NCBI GenBank assembly: GCA_964607445.1 | Contig: CAZSKN010000002.1 | Location: forward strand, 129,448 to 193,447 | DNA: 64,000 nt | Reading direction: 5' to 3' | Origin: CALCKU01 sp964607445 | GTDB lineage: Bacteria; Pseudomonadota; Alphaproteobacteria; Caulobacterales; Maricaulaceae | Part shown: one piece after another, positions 34,038 through 42,202 of the stretch | Numbering within the stretch: the first letter of the stretch is position 1 | Layout: the number at the start of each line of letters is the position of its first letter | Position numbers and translations under genes: made by a program | The notes under the pieces: generated by a model | The model's database searches: none | Seen by the model: the letters and a program-made list of their open reading frames with translations, nothing else | What the model was told of the DNA's origin: nothing

Positions 34038-35204
34038 TTATGAACCCGGGTGTAAACGGGCTTTATCTTGACGCCGTATATCGCTGGCGCGGCGTTTTTC
34101 AGATTCAGATTTCAATTGCCCACAGGCCGCCAATATATCCCGCCCGCGCGGCGTTCGAATGGGCGCGGCATATCCGGCGCTATTGACCATGTCGGCAAAG
34201 GTTTCAATCGTATCCCACTCAGAGCATTCATAGGCGCTGCCCGGCCAGGGGTTGAACGGTATGAGATTGACCTTGGCAGGTATGCCGCGCAGAAGCTTGA
34301 TTAATTGCTTGGCATGTTTGGGACTATCATTGACATCTTTCAGCATGACATATTCGAATGTAATCCGTTTGGAGTTCGAGAGGCTGGGATAATCCCGGCA
34401 GGCCTGCATTAAATCCTTTAACGGGTACTTCCGGTTAATCGGCATGATCTCTTCGCGTAATTTATCATTAGCCGCGTGAAGTGATATGGCCAGCATAGCA
34501 TTTGTCCGTGCGCCCATAGGGACGATTTCCGGGACGACGCCAGAGGTCGATATTGTAATCCGCCGTCGCCCTATGCCCAGACCCTCGGGGTCACAAATCG
34601 TGTCCAGACTGTCGGCGACATTCTCAGTGTTATATAAGGGCTCCCCCATGCCCATGAAGACAATATTCGTCAGCTTGCGATTGTCTTGCGTGGTCGGCCA
34701 TTCGCCAAGGTCATCGCGAGCGACAATAACTTGTAAGGTGATTTCCTGAGCTGTGAGATTTCGCACAAGGCGTTGCGTACCTGTATGACAAAAGGTGCAG
34801 GTCAACGTACAGCCGACTTGCGAGGAGACACACAAGGCTCCGGTCTTGGAAACATCGGGGATAAACACGCTCTCGACCTCAATTCCCGGTGCCATACGGA
34901 TGAGATATTTACGGGTGCCGTCAACACTGATTTGACGCTCTATAATTTCAGGGCGTTCCAGTGAAAAGGTCTGGGACAGTTGGTCACGTAACCCTTTACC
35001 AATATTGGTCATTTGATCCCAGTCCGTGACCCCGTAATTATATATCCAGTGAAAAATCTGTTTGGTCCGCATGCGCAATTTCTTGGGCTCGATCCCAAAT
35101 GTTGCAAGATGGGCGGATATGTCTTTGCGCCCAAGGCCGACAAGTTTGATTTTTGTATCAGACGGAGATGTCCGGGCTGTGGAGGATATGAGGGTGGTGG
35201 CCAT
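34038..35204 (-). CDS. rlmN: Dual-specificity rRNA/tRNA adenine-C2 methyltransferase RlmN
   Basis: 388 residues. This radical-SAM enzyme methylates A2503 of 23S rRNA and A37 of some tRNAs. The CxxxCxxC cluster is CTLTCTFC, preceded by CVSSQVG. GMGEPLYN and the C-terminal PIRTPRGRDILAACGQL with the methyl-carrying Cys are present. Normal family length. The gene stands alone. Confidence 0.96.
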   Translation of the reverse strand: MATTLISSTARTSPSDTKIKLVGLGRKDISAHLATFGIEPKKLRMRTKQIFHWIYNYGVTDWDQMTNIGKGLRDQLSQTFSLERPEIIERQISVDGTRKYLIRMAPGIEVESVFIPDVSKTGALCVSSQVGCTLTCTFCHTGTQRLVRNLTAQEITLQVIVARDDLGEWPTTQDNRKLTNIVFMGMGEPLYNTENVADSLDTICDPEGLGIGRRRITISTSGVVPEIVPMGARTNAMLAISLHAANDKLREEIMPINRKYPLKDLMQACRDYPSLSNSKRITFEYVMLKDVNDSPKHAKQLIKLLRGIPAKVNLIPFNPWPGSAYECSEWDTIETFADMVNSAGYAAPIRTPRGRDILAACGQLKSESEKRRASDIRRQDKARLHPGS

Positions 35205-35286
35205 AGGCCGCCTTTAGCACGCGTCCTGTCAGATGGAAATGGGAATTACCGCATGTAGGCGGGCGAATATAACGTCGTGATCTCGT

Positions 35287-35790
35287 TTAACCGCAGGCGG
35301 ATTTTGCCTTTTTTAAAGCCGCCGTAATGCCTTTGAGCGAAAATTCATAGGACACAGCAGTGCCGCGTTGGGAAACAGCTTGCACGCGCATAGCCGATCC
35401 GGCCCGCATGGCCTTTACCATACGACGTTCATCATCCCCGCTTTCAATAAAGGCTTCATTTTGGCTGACATACATATCATAACGGCCACTGCCGATCCGC
35501 ACTTTAGGGGGGCTACCGGCCTTAAGCGGGTATCCCGTCAAGAGGCTAGGCTGTTCATTGGCTACGCCTGATTTCCAATTTGCGACCATGAAATAGATAT
35601 CGCCATGCCTGACGCTGGACGGTGTTTTTGTTGTTGGTTTTGTCAGAACATAGCAGATTTTATCACCGCTTTCGATGCGCGAATACGCCGTCCATTGCGA
35701 ATAGCTACCTTCAAGTTTGGGGTTTGCAGCAGATGCGCCTAGGGGAAAGCTAAGGGCAATAATTGCCATAAGGCTAAATAAGGGTTTCAT
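35287..35790 (-). CDS. Invasion-associated locus B (IalB)-like exported protein
   Basis: 167 residues from the ATG at 35790, with GAGG 6 nt upstream; the frame extends 18 bp further. Signal peptide MKPLFSLMAIIALSFPLGASA. The mature part has the IalB pattern: WTAYSRIESGDKICYVLT, then DIYFMVANWKSGVANEQPSLLTGYPL, and ends KKAKSACG, with paired cysteines. Periplasmic, function unknown in free-living relatives. Its promoter carries a CtrA-type box, suggesting cell-cycle control. Confidence 0.85.
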   Translation of the reverse strand: MKPLFSLMAIIALSFPLGASAANPKLEGSYSQWTAYSRIESGDKICYVLTKPTTKTPSSVRHGDIYFMVANWKSGVANEQPSLLTGYPLKAGSPPKVRIGSGRYDMYVSQNEAFIESGDDERRMVKAMRAGSAMRVQAVSQRGTAVSYEFSLKGITAALKKAKSACG

Positions 35791-35826
35791 GGTGAACCTC
35801 GGGACCATTAGAATAGGGACGACTAT

Positions 35827-35860
35827 ATTATAGCCTTAAACAGGTTTAACGAAGACTTAA
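35827..35860 (-). promoter_or_regulatory. CtrA-type box overlapping a promoter upstream of the IalB-like gene
   Basis: TTAA-N7-TTAA at 35846-35860 with the -10 TATAAT at 35827-35832 on the minus strand. The second half-site sits at the -35 position, as in known CtrA-activated promoters of Caulobacter. The ATG at 35790 is 37 bp after the -10 box. Confidence 0.5.
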
Positions 35861-35934
35861 TATCAGTGAAAATTCACCTCATATTCGACAGCAAGTTAAA
35901 GCGGTGATTTGGCGAAAGCCGTATGAGCGATATG

Positions 35935-36435
35935 TTAGTGACGGGGCCAGTCTTTTAATTCAGGGCCACCCGGTGAGACGGGACGCGCAGGGAAGCCGCC
36001 GTGACTGAGGGTTCTGTCATAAAGGGTCAGAGCGCAGGCGAGGCTGACATTAATACAAAATTTGGTTGGAATTTTGACGATATGATCGCACCGCTTTTGC
36101 AGGCTTGGCGAAAGAGAGCCTTTTTCCGGGCCTAATATATAGGCACAATTTGTCGGATGGCGGAAGCTCGGCAGATCAATGCTGTGCGGAGTAAGTTCAA
36201 TCCCGACAAGCTGGCAGTTTTTTGGTAAGACCAGATCGGCTTCCGTGTTCCATTCATAAAATGGCAAATGGGCATCGGACCGGGAGGTGTCAGTGCGATT
36301 GATTTCGCGCGCCGTATGATGGGCCTCAAGCGTAAAGGCAAAACTCGCCCCAAAGGCATGGGCGGTTCGTAGCACGGCCCCCAAATTATAGGGTTTAGAT
36401 ATCCCTTGAACCCCAACGCCGAAATATCCCCGCAT
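35935..36435 (-). CDS. SpoU/TrmH-family RNA methyltransferase
   Basis: 166 residues, a lone SPOUT domain. Motif 1 is NLGAVLRTAHAFGA, motif 2 LGPEKGSLS, and motif 3 KIPTKFCINVSLACALTLYDR. The trefoil-knot fold binds SAM; members 2'-O-methylate tRNA or rRNA. There is no N-terminal RNA-binding extension, so the target cannot be assigned. The ATG directly follows the stop of the MFS gene, so it is the last gene of a four-gene operon. Confidence 0.87.
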   Translation of the reverse strand: MRGYFGVGVQGISKPYNLGAVLRTAHAFGASFAFTLEAHHTAREINRTDTSRSDAHLPFYEWNTEADLVLPKNCQLVGIELTPHSIDLPSFRHPTNCAYILGPEKGSLSPSLQKRCDHIVKIPTKFCINVSLACALTLYDRTLSHGGFPARPVSPGGPELKDWPRH

Positions 36436-37788
36436 CTATGTCTCCGTGAAGGCCGTCCGGTTGACGGGGTTGAGTGTGCGGTAAACCGCATAGACAGCGA
36501 CGATTGCACTGATCGAAGCGAGCATTAAGAACGGCGTTTTGGGAGATATATTTGCGGCTGCAAGTCCGATTAAAATAAAGGTTACAATATTGACAAACAG
36601 ATTAAGCAATACCGCGCCTGCACTCATGAGCCGGGCTCTGATTATGGGGTCGGCCCGTCTTTGCTGCATGGCTTGCAAGGGAACAACGAACATGCCGTTA
36701 AAAATTGAGGCCCCGATAATAGCTGTCATAAACAGAGGGGTTTGCGAATGGGCTAAAAATGCAGATAATGTCCCTTGCGCGTCACCGGACAAAATATCTG
36801 CGCCTGGCGCGGCTGTAAACGTCGGGCTGGGTAGAAGATATATCGCTAAAGTAAACAGGGTCACGCCAGTAATGCCCAGAGCTGACAAGCCCACAGCTTC
36901 CGGCCCCCATACGGGCTTGCTGCCGATCATCATGGTAATAAGCGACCCGATCAAAATCGAAAATGTCGAGGCCATAAGAATGAATATCAGCACATTGGCA
37001 TCAAACCCCATTTGGCTTGCAATGTAATCAGGAAAGGTGGTGACGAAAATGGCACCGGCGCCGTAAAACCAGGCAATACCCAGCATAGGTCTTAAAACAT
37101 CTGGCGCATCAAAGGCTTTCGACAAAGCGGCCCATGTCGCCGTTATGGGTTCGAAATTAAGTTTTAAATCCGGTTTGGGCGGGGGGGCTTTAGGACAAAA
37201 CTCTGATGCCAGCCACCCGAGAATGGCGAGGCCCAGTAGAATTAAGCCGACGATTCGCGGCCCGCCCTCGCGTAAGACCAATAATGTGCCTAGAACTTGC
37301 CCGACCAGGACAAAGACAAATACAAAACCGTTCAATAGAGCATTGCCGGTAATCAATTCCCGGTCTGATAACCATTGTGGCAGAACAGCATTTTTTGTGG
37401 GTGAGAAAAAGGCCGATTGTGCCCCCATAAGCCCTAAAGCAAAGGCCAGAATATGGATGTTGACGAGGTAAAACCCAAGTCCGGCAATAAGCATGACAAT
37501 GATTTCAACCCGCTTGACCCACCGTAAAATTATGCCCCGGTCAATCTTGTCCGCTATTTGGCCTGCTATGGCGCAAACCAAGAGGAACGGCCCCGTATAT
37601 ATAAAGGCCGCGACGGGTACGCGTATGGCCGATGGCAGGTCTGAAAGAAAAGCGATGCCTCCAAAGGTGATGAGGGCGATGAGCGCATTTTTTAGCGCAT
37701 TGTCATTAAAGGTTCCCGTTTGTAACAAAATAAATAAGGGCGAAAACCGGCGTTGGCTAAACAAGTTTTTTGCAATTTTTAAACTCAT
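36436..37788 (-). CDS. MFS transporter, LplT-like (lysophospholipid flippase type)
   Basis: 450 residues, 12 predicted membrane segments. The N-terminus FSPLFILLQTGTFNDNALKNALIALITF matches the LplT/acyl-ACP-synthetase-linked MFS group, where the FNDN stretch is conserved. Known LplT flips lysophosphatidylethanolamine inward for re-acylation. Its ATG overlaps the stop of the acyltransferase gene (ATGA), supporting a joint role in phospholipid repair. The substrate is inferred from family and context. Confidence 0.82.
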   Translation of the reverse strand: MSLKIAKNLFSQRRFSPLFILLQTGTFNDNALKNALIALITFGGIAFLSDLPSAIRVPVAAFIYTGPFLLVCAIAGQIADKIDRGIILRWVKRVEIIVMLIAGLGFYLVNIHILAFALGLMGAQSAFFSPTKNAVLPQWLSDRELITGNALLNGFVFVFVLVGQVLGTLLVLREGGPRIVGLILLGLAILGWLASEFCPKAPPPKPDLKLNFEPITATWAALSKAFDAPDVLRPMLGIAWFYGAGAIFVTTFPDYIASQMGFDANVLIFILMASTFSILIGSLITMMIGSKPVWGPEAVGLSALGITGVTLFTLAIYLLPSPTFTAAPGADILSGDAQGTLSAFLAHSQTPLFMTAIIGASIFNGMFVVPLQAMQQRRADPIIRARLMSAGAVLLNLFVNIVTFILIGLAAANISPKTPFLMLASISAIVAVYAVYRTLNPVNRTAFTET

Positions 37789-38621
37789 GAAGGCCCACTT
37801 TCTTGTTGGGGTATTTCTGTGGCCTTCAGGCTTGCTTCGCGTTGAAGGCGCTTGTTTCGCGCACTTTTATTTTCACTTACCTTGCCAATATCAGCCGGGT
37901 CAAGATGACCGAGATTTTCCAAGTCCAGTAAGGCAATAGACCGTGTCTCTATCGCGTCTTCTAATTGTGCCATGAAATCCTCTTTGCTCAGGCCCGGCAT
38001 AATCGGCGGTAGGAACTCTAATGTCGCCGGGCCGGGATGTTTTATCCAATCGGTCTGGTTCCAGCGCTGGCCTAAATTACTGGCCAGAGGGACGACGGGG
38101 CAGTTGAAGTCTTCATATAAATGGAAGACGCCTTTGCGATATCTGTGTTGTGTCCCGATTTTTGAGAGATGACCTTCGGGATAAATTAAGATACGCCGCC
38201 CTTGCTCGCGGACGATTTTACTGGTCGCGGCCATTTTTTCCCGGGCATCTTCCCCGCCGCAATTGTCAATGACAACAGCGTTCATTTTGGTCAAAATGCG
38301 ACCGATGAACAAAAATTTTGTAATGGCATCGCCGGCAACGAATGAGAGATCGAAAAATTGGGAAAAGGCGACGAAGCCATCGCCGTAGCTCTGGTGTTTT
38401 GCCGCAATAATAACAGCGCCGTCGGGGGGAATATGCTCATGGCCCGTCACAGATACTTTAATACCCGCAATATTGCGCATGCCCCAGACCATGACTTTGC
38501 AATAGCGGCGCAAACTTCCCATCATGATTTTACGCCCCGGCAATAATGAAAGCGCCGCGCAGACAAAGGCGTAGAGTATAGTCAGGGCCATGAAAAACAC
38601 ATTAAAGACTAAAGAACGCAT
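37785..38621 (-). CDS. 1-acyl-sn-glycerol-3-phosphate acyltransferase (PlsC family)
   Basis: 278 residues. One N-terminal membrane helix, the catalytic HX4D as HQSYGD at 76-81, then VAGDAITKF, a substrate motif YPEGHLSK (PEGH instead of the common PEGT) and VPLASNLG. It transfers an acyl chain to lysophosphatidate or a related lysolipid. The C-terminal tail is charged. Coupled to the TetR gene upstream (TAATG) and the MFS gene downstream (ATGA). Confidence 0.9.
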   Translation of the reverse strand: MRSLVFNVFFMALTILYAFVCAALSLLPGRKIMMGSLRRYCKVMVWGMRNIAGIKVSVTGHEHIPPDGAVIIAAKHQSYGDGFVAFSQFFDLSFVAGDAITKFLFIGRILTKMNAVVIDNCGGEDAREKMAATSKIVREQGRRILIYPEGHLSKIGTQHRYRKGVFHLYEDFNCPVVPLASNLGQRWNQTDWIKHPGPATLEFLPPIMPGLSKEDFMAQLEDAIETRSIALLDLENLGHLDPADIGKVSENKSARNKRLQREASLKATEIPQQESGPS

Positions 38622-39274
38622 TATATCTCCGTATCCACATAACCTATGACCGCAAGAATTTTGTCGGTAAAAAGTGAAATATGAGGTGTTAATCGGCCTG
38701 TGTAAAACTTTAGCGCCTTGGCCTGCGCAGTATTGAGGACAATACCCAGAGCCATGCTGGCTAATATGTCCGGGTCGGCCTTTGGGATCAGCCCCTCATC
38801 CATCGCTGATTTTAATAATTCCGAGGCCGTCTTTAAAGGATTGTGTTCCGGGGCCTCGGAGAGGTTGGAAAAATGATGTAGGTGAAGAATATGATAGCGA
38901 AATAGCGGCCAGTCATCATCGGCTATGCCGCAATAATGACGTACAATATATAAAATTTGTGTCTTGAGCTTGGCCGCGCCATCCAAATGTTTGCCTTTTG
39001 AGGCCGCGACGGTGATCATCTCGGTGAGCCGGTTATGAATGGTCACCATCAGCGCGCGCGCCAAGGCCGATTTACTCTTGAAATGCCGGTAGATCAAACC
39101 TTCGGACAATCCGGCTGAATGGGCGATCTGCTTTGTCGAGACCCCGTCAATACCGTGATTTGAAAATAAAATTACGGCGGCGCGTTCTATTTTGGCTTTG
39201 CTTGAGCCGTCCACAGCGCTGACGCCGCGCGTTTTATCCGCGTATAATTTTTTTGAGGATATAGAGGCGGTCAT
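38621..39274 (-). CDS. TetR family transcriptional regulator
   Basis: 217 residues. The N-terminal HTH (about 28-72) reads AAVILFSNHGIDGVSTKQIAHSAGLSEGLIYRHFKSKSALARAL, canonical TetR. The C-terminal helical ligand domain has no assignable ligand. It heads an operon with PlsC, LplT-like MFS and a methyltransferase, and faces an acyl-CoA-dehydrogenase-type SDR across a region with two TetR-style dyads. An acyl-CoA or fatty-acid ligand is therefore plausible but inferred. Confidence 0.9.
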   Translation of the reverse strand: MTASISSKKLYADKTRGVSAVDGSSKAKIERAAVILFSNHGIDGVSTKQIAHSAGLSEGLIYRHFKSKSALARALMVTIHNRLTEMITVAASKGKHLDGAAKLKTQILYIVRHYCGIADDDWPLFRYHILHLHHFSNLSEAPEHNPLKTASELLKSAMDEGLIPKADPDILASMALGIVLNTAQAKALKFYTGRLTPHISLFTDKILAVIGYVDTEI

Positions 39275-39370
39275 GTTAAAGATGATCCGCCATTATTTTA
39301 CGCTGTTGGTGTGTCATGGTTTGGTCGTGTCTTTAGGTCGGATGGAGTGGCGTTATGCGTTTTATCTTTC

Positions 39371-39390
39371 GTAAGTGAGTACTTACTTAC
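39371..39390. promoter_or_regulatory. TetR-type operator, site 1
   Basis: 20-bp dyad GTAAGTGAGTACTTACTTAC, with one mismatched pair. It lies 97 bp upstream of the TetR start codon. Confidence 0.6.
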
Positions 39391-39426
39391 ATTTGCAGAG
39401 AGGTGCTATATGTGTCAAGGCAAAAA

Positions 39427-39446
39427 TTGAGTGAGTGCTCACTTAG
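39427..39446. promoter_or_regulatory. TetR-type operator, site 2
   Basis: Shares 15 of 20 bases with site 1 (core AGTGAGT-n-CT-n-ACTTA). It covers the -35 box (TTGAGT, 39427-39432) and most of the spacer of a candidate promoter whose -10 is TATATT at 39451-39456, a repressing arrangement for the SDR gene. Confidence 0.55.
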
Positions 39447-39456
39447 GGTTTATATT
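39427..39456 (+). promoter_or_regulatory. Candidate promoter of the SDR gene
   Basis: TTGAGT (39427-39432), 18-bp spacer, TATATT (39451-39456). The predicted leader is about 170 nt. The promoter is overlapped by the site 2 dyad. Confidence 0.4.
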
Positions 39457-39635
39457 ATATAAAACGGGTCAGAACTGGGTCGGGTGCATAATTTAGCCCG
39501 ACATGCTGCGACATATTAGGCCATGTCTTTGCCGAACTCTGTAATATGCACAAATGGCCCATCAAAGAGGTTGAGCCGGGCGTCGTGATGGGTATTGTGC
39601 GCCACGGAATTAATAAAGAAGTTTAGGAGAGCTCA

Positions 39636-40421
39636 ATGAAATTATCATCCGGTATATCGGCTGTCGTCACAGGCGGTGCGTCTGGTCTTGGCGAGGCGAC
39701 GGCGCGTATGTTAGCGGCGCAAGGGGTAAGCGTGGGTATTTTTGATATGAATACGGAGCGCGGCGAAGCTGTCGCGGCGGAAATAGGCGGTATTTTTGCC
39801 AAAGTTGACGTCTCTGATAATGACAATGTCGATGCGGGTTTTGAAACTGTGCGGGCCAAGATCGGTCAAGAGCGTATTCTGGTCAATTGTGCAGGTATTG
39901 GCGGTGGCATTAAAACGGTGTCGCGTAAACGCGATACAGGTGAAATTATAGCCCATGATGTAGCTGCCTATGTGCGTATCATCAATATCAATCTTATCGG
40001 GTCGTTTCTGTGCGCCTCGAAATCCGCCGCGGGGATGATGGCGCTGGACCCTATGGCGCCGGATGGCGAGCGCGGTATTATTATTAATACGGCCTCCGTT
40101 GCGGCACAAGATGGTCAAATCGGCCAAGTGGCCTATGCGGCCTCCAAAGGGGGTATATTATCAATGGCCCTACCTATGGCGCGTGATCTTGCGCGCGAAG
40201 GTATCCGTGTAAATACGATCTTACCCGGGTTTTACGAAACCCCGATTTATCAACAGATGAAACCCGAGGTGAAAGAAAACCTTCGCGCCCATGTCCAGTT
40301 CCCTGTCCGGTTCGGCGACCCCGAAGAATATGGAGATGTGGTTAAATTTATGTGCGAGCATAAATATATTAATGCCGAATATATCCGCACGGATGCCGGC
40401 GCGCGTATGCCGCCGCGTTAA
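39636..40421 (+). CDS. SDR family oxidoreductase, type II 3-hydroxyacyl-CoA dehydrogenase-like
   Basis: 261 residues, classical SDR. TGGASGLG at 12-19, NCAG at 84-87, catalytic Ser154, Tyr167 and Lys171 (YAASK). The sequence resembles the HSD17B10-like NAD-dependent 3-hydroxyacyl-CoA dehydrogenases of beta-oxidation, including the NLIGSFLCASKSAAGMM and PGERGIIINTASVAA style segments. AGGAGA precedes the ATG. Divergent from the TetR operon with shared operators, which fits a lipid-degradation role. Confidence 0.87.
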   Translation: MKLSSGISAVVTGGASGLGEATARMLAAQGVSVGIFDMNTERGEAVAAEIGGIFAKVDVSDNDNVDAGFETVRAKIGQERILVNCAGIGGGIKTVSRKRDTGEIIAHDVAAYVRIININLIGSFLCASKSAAGMMALDPMAPDGERGIIINTASVAAQDGQIGQVAYAASKGGILSMALPMARDLAREGIRVNTILPGFYETPIYQQMKPEVKENLRAHVQFPVRFGDPEEYGDVVKFMCEHKYINAEYIRTDAGARMPPR

Positions 40422-40528
40422 TGGTTTAGACGACCATCCAGAGATCGCTATAGCGCTTCATTGTAGGGTGGTATGCAATCCGCCTTTGCCCTTAACGGGC
40501 AAGGGTTAACCCCTGATGGGGTCAAGAC

Positions 40529-41917
40529 TTACGGGCTGCGTAATAAAATCCACAACCGCAGTCCCAAGAGTACCGAGGCGGCCATAAGCCCGACATTTAA
40601 TCCATACCAGATCCCATCTGCCGCGAGAGGCGTTTTGAACGCCAAAACAGCCGCGACGGGAAAACCAATGATCCAATAGCTGATACCCGTAAGGGCCATG
40701 GGCCATCTGACGTCTTTGAGCCCGCGTAGTAATTGATTGGTTGCGACTTGGGCGGCGTCAAATAACATAAAGGCAGCGGCAAGCGGTAGGAAATGGGTAA
40801 CGAGATTTATCACGATTTGATTATCCGCTGTCGTGGGGGTCAGGAAAAAGTTGGAAATTTGTGATCTGAACATCAGAACCATTAAAGCAATTACACCCAT
40901 GCCCAAGACACAGGCTGTCAGGGTTGTGCTGGCCGCTCGGACTTGCGCTGCCGAATTCTGCGCACCTGTCGCCAGACCTATCCTGACGGCCCCCGCCATA
41001 GACAGGCCCATTGGAAACATAAAGGCCAATGAGGCGACATTTAAGGCAATTTGGTAGGCGGCGAGTTCTAACACGCCCAGAACGCCCATGAGCAAGGCCG
41101 AGGCATTAAATAACATACCCTCGAAAAATGATGTGATACTGATAGGCCATCCGAGTTTGATGACTTCGCGAAAGCGTCCCCAATCCGATTTCCAGAACCG
41201 TTCAAAAAGCTTGAATTTTTTGGCCTCTTTATCGCAGCTTATATAAATCCCGAAAATAACAAAGGACAAGAAAAACGATAATGAAGAGGCGACACCAGCC
41301 CCGGCCAGCCCCCACTGCGGAAATCCAAAATTTCCATATATAAATAGATAGTTCAAACCCGCATTTAATGCTGTCGTCAGAACCACAATTAAAAATGGAA
41401 TGCGGGTTTTGCCGATGGCCGCGAGAAAATTCCGTAACGCCATTACGGCCAAGGCAAAAGGCCAGCCAATCGCGAGGATAAGCACATATTGCGCGGCTTT
41501 TGTTGCTAAAAGCGGGTCTTGGCCTAAAGCGCGCATGATCGGCGCTGTAAACATTAGCAAGGCAAAGACAAATGGCGTCATCATAAAAATAACCCATAAG
41601 GCCATGCGCACAGAGCGACGGGCATCTTTACGATCGTTCATATCCGCACCGAGGGCTTGGGAGACGAGCGGAGACACGGCAATAACCGGGCCAGATCCAA
41701 TCATCCACAAGGCAAAATAAACAACAGAGCCCAGAGAGGCCGCGGCGAGATCTTGCGGTCCTAACTTACCGATCATCAAAACATCTATTGTATAGACAAA
41801 ATACTGCACAAACTGGGTAAGGGCCATGGGAATCCCCAAGGCCAGTAGCGCGCGCATTTCTCCGCCCCAACGGATAGGGAGATTAACTTTTTCCGGAGCT
41901 GTTATCTGGCGTGACAT
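40529..41917 (-). CDS. MATE family multidrug/Na+ exporter
   Basis: 462 residues with 12 membrane segments in two homologous halves. It has the MATE pattern at the start (LLALGIPMALTQFVQYFVYTIDVLMIGKLGPQDLAAASLG) and a matching second half (GMLFNASALLMGVLGVLELAAYQIALNVASLAFMFPMGLSMAGAVRIG). NorM-type exporters use Na+ or H+ to expel cationic drugs. Substrate unknown. Convergent with the SDR gene. Confidence 0.93.
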   Translation of the reverse strand: MSRQITAPEKVNLPIRWGGEMRALLALGIPMALTQFVQYFVYTIDVLMIGKLGPQDLAAASLGSVVYFALWMIGSGPVIAVSPLVSQALGADMNDRKDARRSVRMALWVIFMMTPFVFALLMFTAPIMRALGQDPLLATKAAQYVLILAIGWPFALAVMALRNFLAAIGKTRIPFLIVVLTTALNAGLNYLFIYGNFGFPQWGLAGAGVASSLSFFLSFVIFGIYISCDKEAKKFKLFERFWKSDWGRFREVIKLGWPISITSFFEGMLFNASALLMGVLGVLELAAYQIALNVASLAFMFPMGLSMAGAVRIGLATGAQNSAAQVRAASTTLTACVLGMGVIALMVLMFRSQISNFFLTPTTADNQIVINLVTHFLPLAAAFMLFDAAQVATNQLLRGLKDVRWPMALTGISYWIIGFPVAAVLAFKTPLAADGIWYGLNVGLMAASVLLGLRLWILLRSP

Positions 41918-42127
41918 AGTTTCGTCGTAAACGGCCTAATTGGAAAAAGATATGGCTTATTGACGGAGATAGCGCGACGTAGATAAATTATTAGGGGCGG
42001 CTCGCGCCCTCCCAAGCCTACCCCCGTATATTGTCGCAAATTGTGACAATATCTGATGTTCTACACGGATTGTTTATGACTATTGGGCCCAGACTGTGTG
42101 TGATGCCCGTCACGTTGATGTCAGAAC
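41918..42127. other. Intergenic region MATE / acnA
   Basis: About 210 bp between two minus-strand genes, upstream of the MATE gene. No RNA or small gene is convincing. It contains the MATE promoter region, not resolved. Confidence 0.4.
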
Positions 42128-42130
42128 TCA

Positions 42131-42159
42131 AAAAAAACCCCCGGATATCGGGGGTTTTT
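42131..42159 (-). terminator. Strong bidirectional terminator after acnA
   Basis: Stem of CCCCCG / CGGGGG around a GATAT loop, flanked by A7 on one side and T5 on the other. On the minus strand the stem is followed by an uninterrupted T run. It lies 44 bp beyond the acnA stop. Confidence 0.9.
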
Positions 42160-42202
42160 GAAATATTGACAGCCCATGGCTTCGGACCGATATATGATAT
42201 GG

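Larger units (their letters stand above)
39275..39635. other. Divergent regulatory region between TetR operon and SDR gene
   Basis: 361 bp without a gene. It contains two similar dyads (39371-39390 and 39427-39446, centres 56 bp apart) and a candidate promoter for the SDR gene. Confidence 0.6.

Noticed and set aside
40485..40520. Stem TTGCCC/GGGCAA near the SDR and MATE gene ends as terminator
   Set aside because: No T run follows on either strand; too weak to list.
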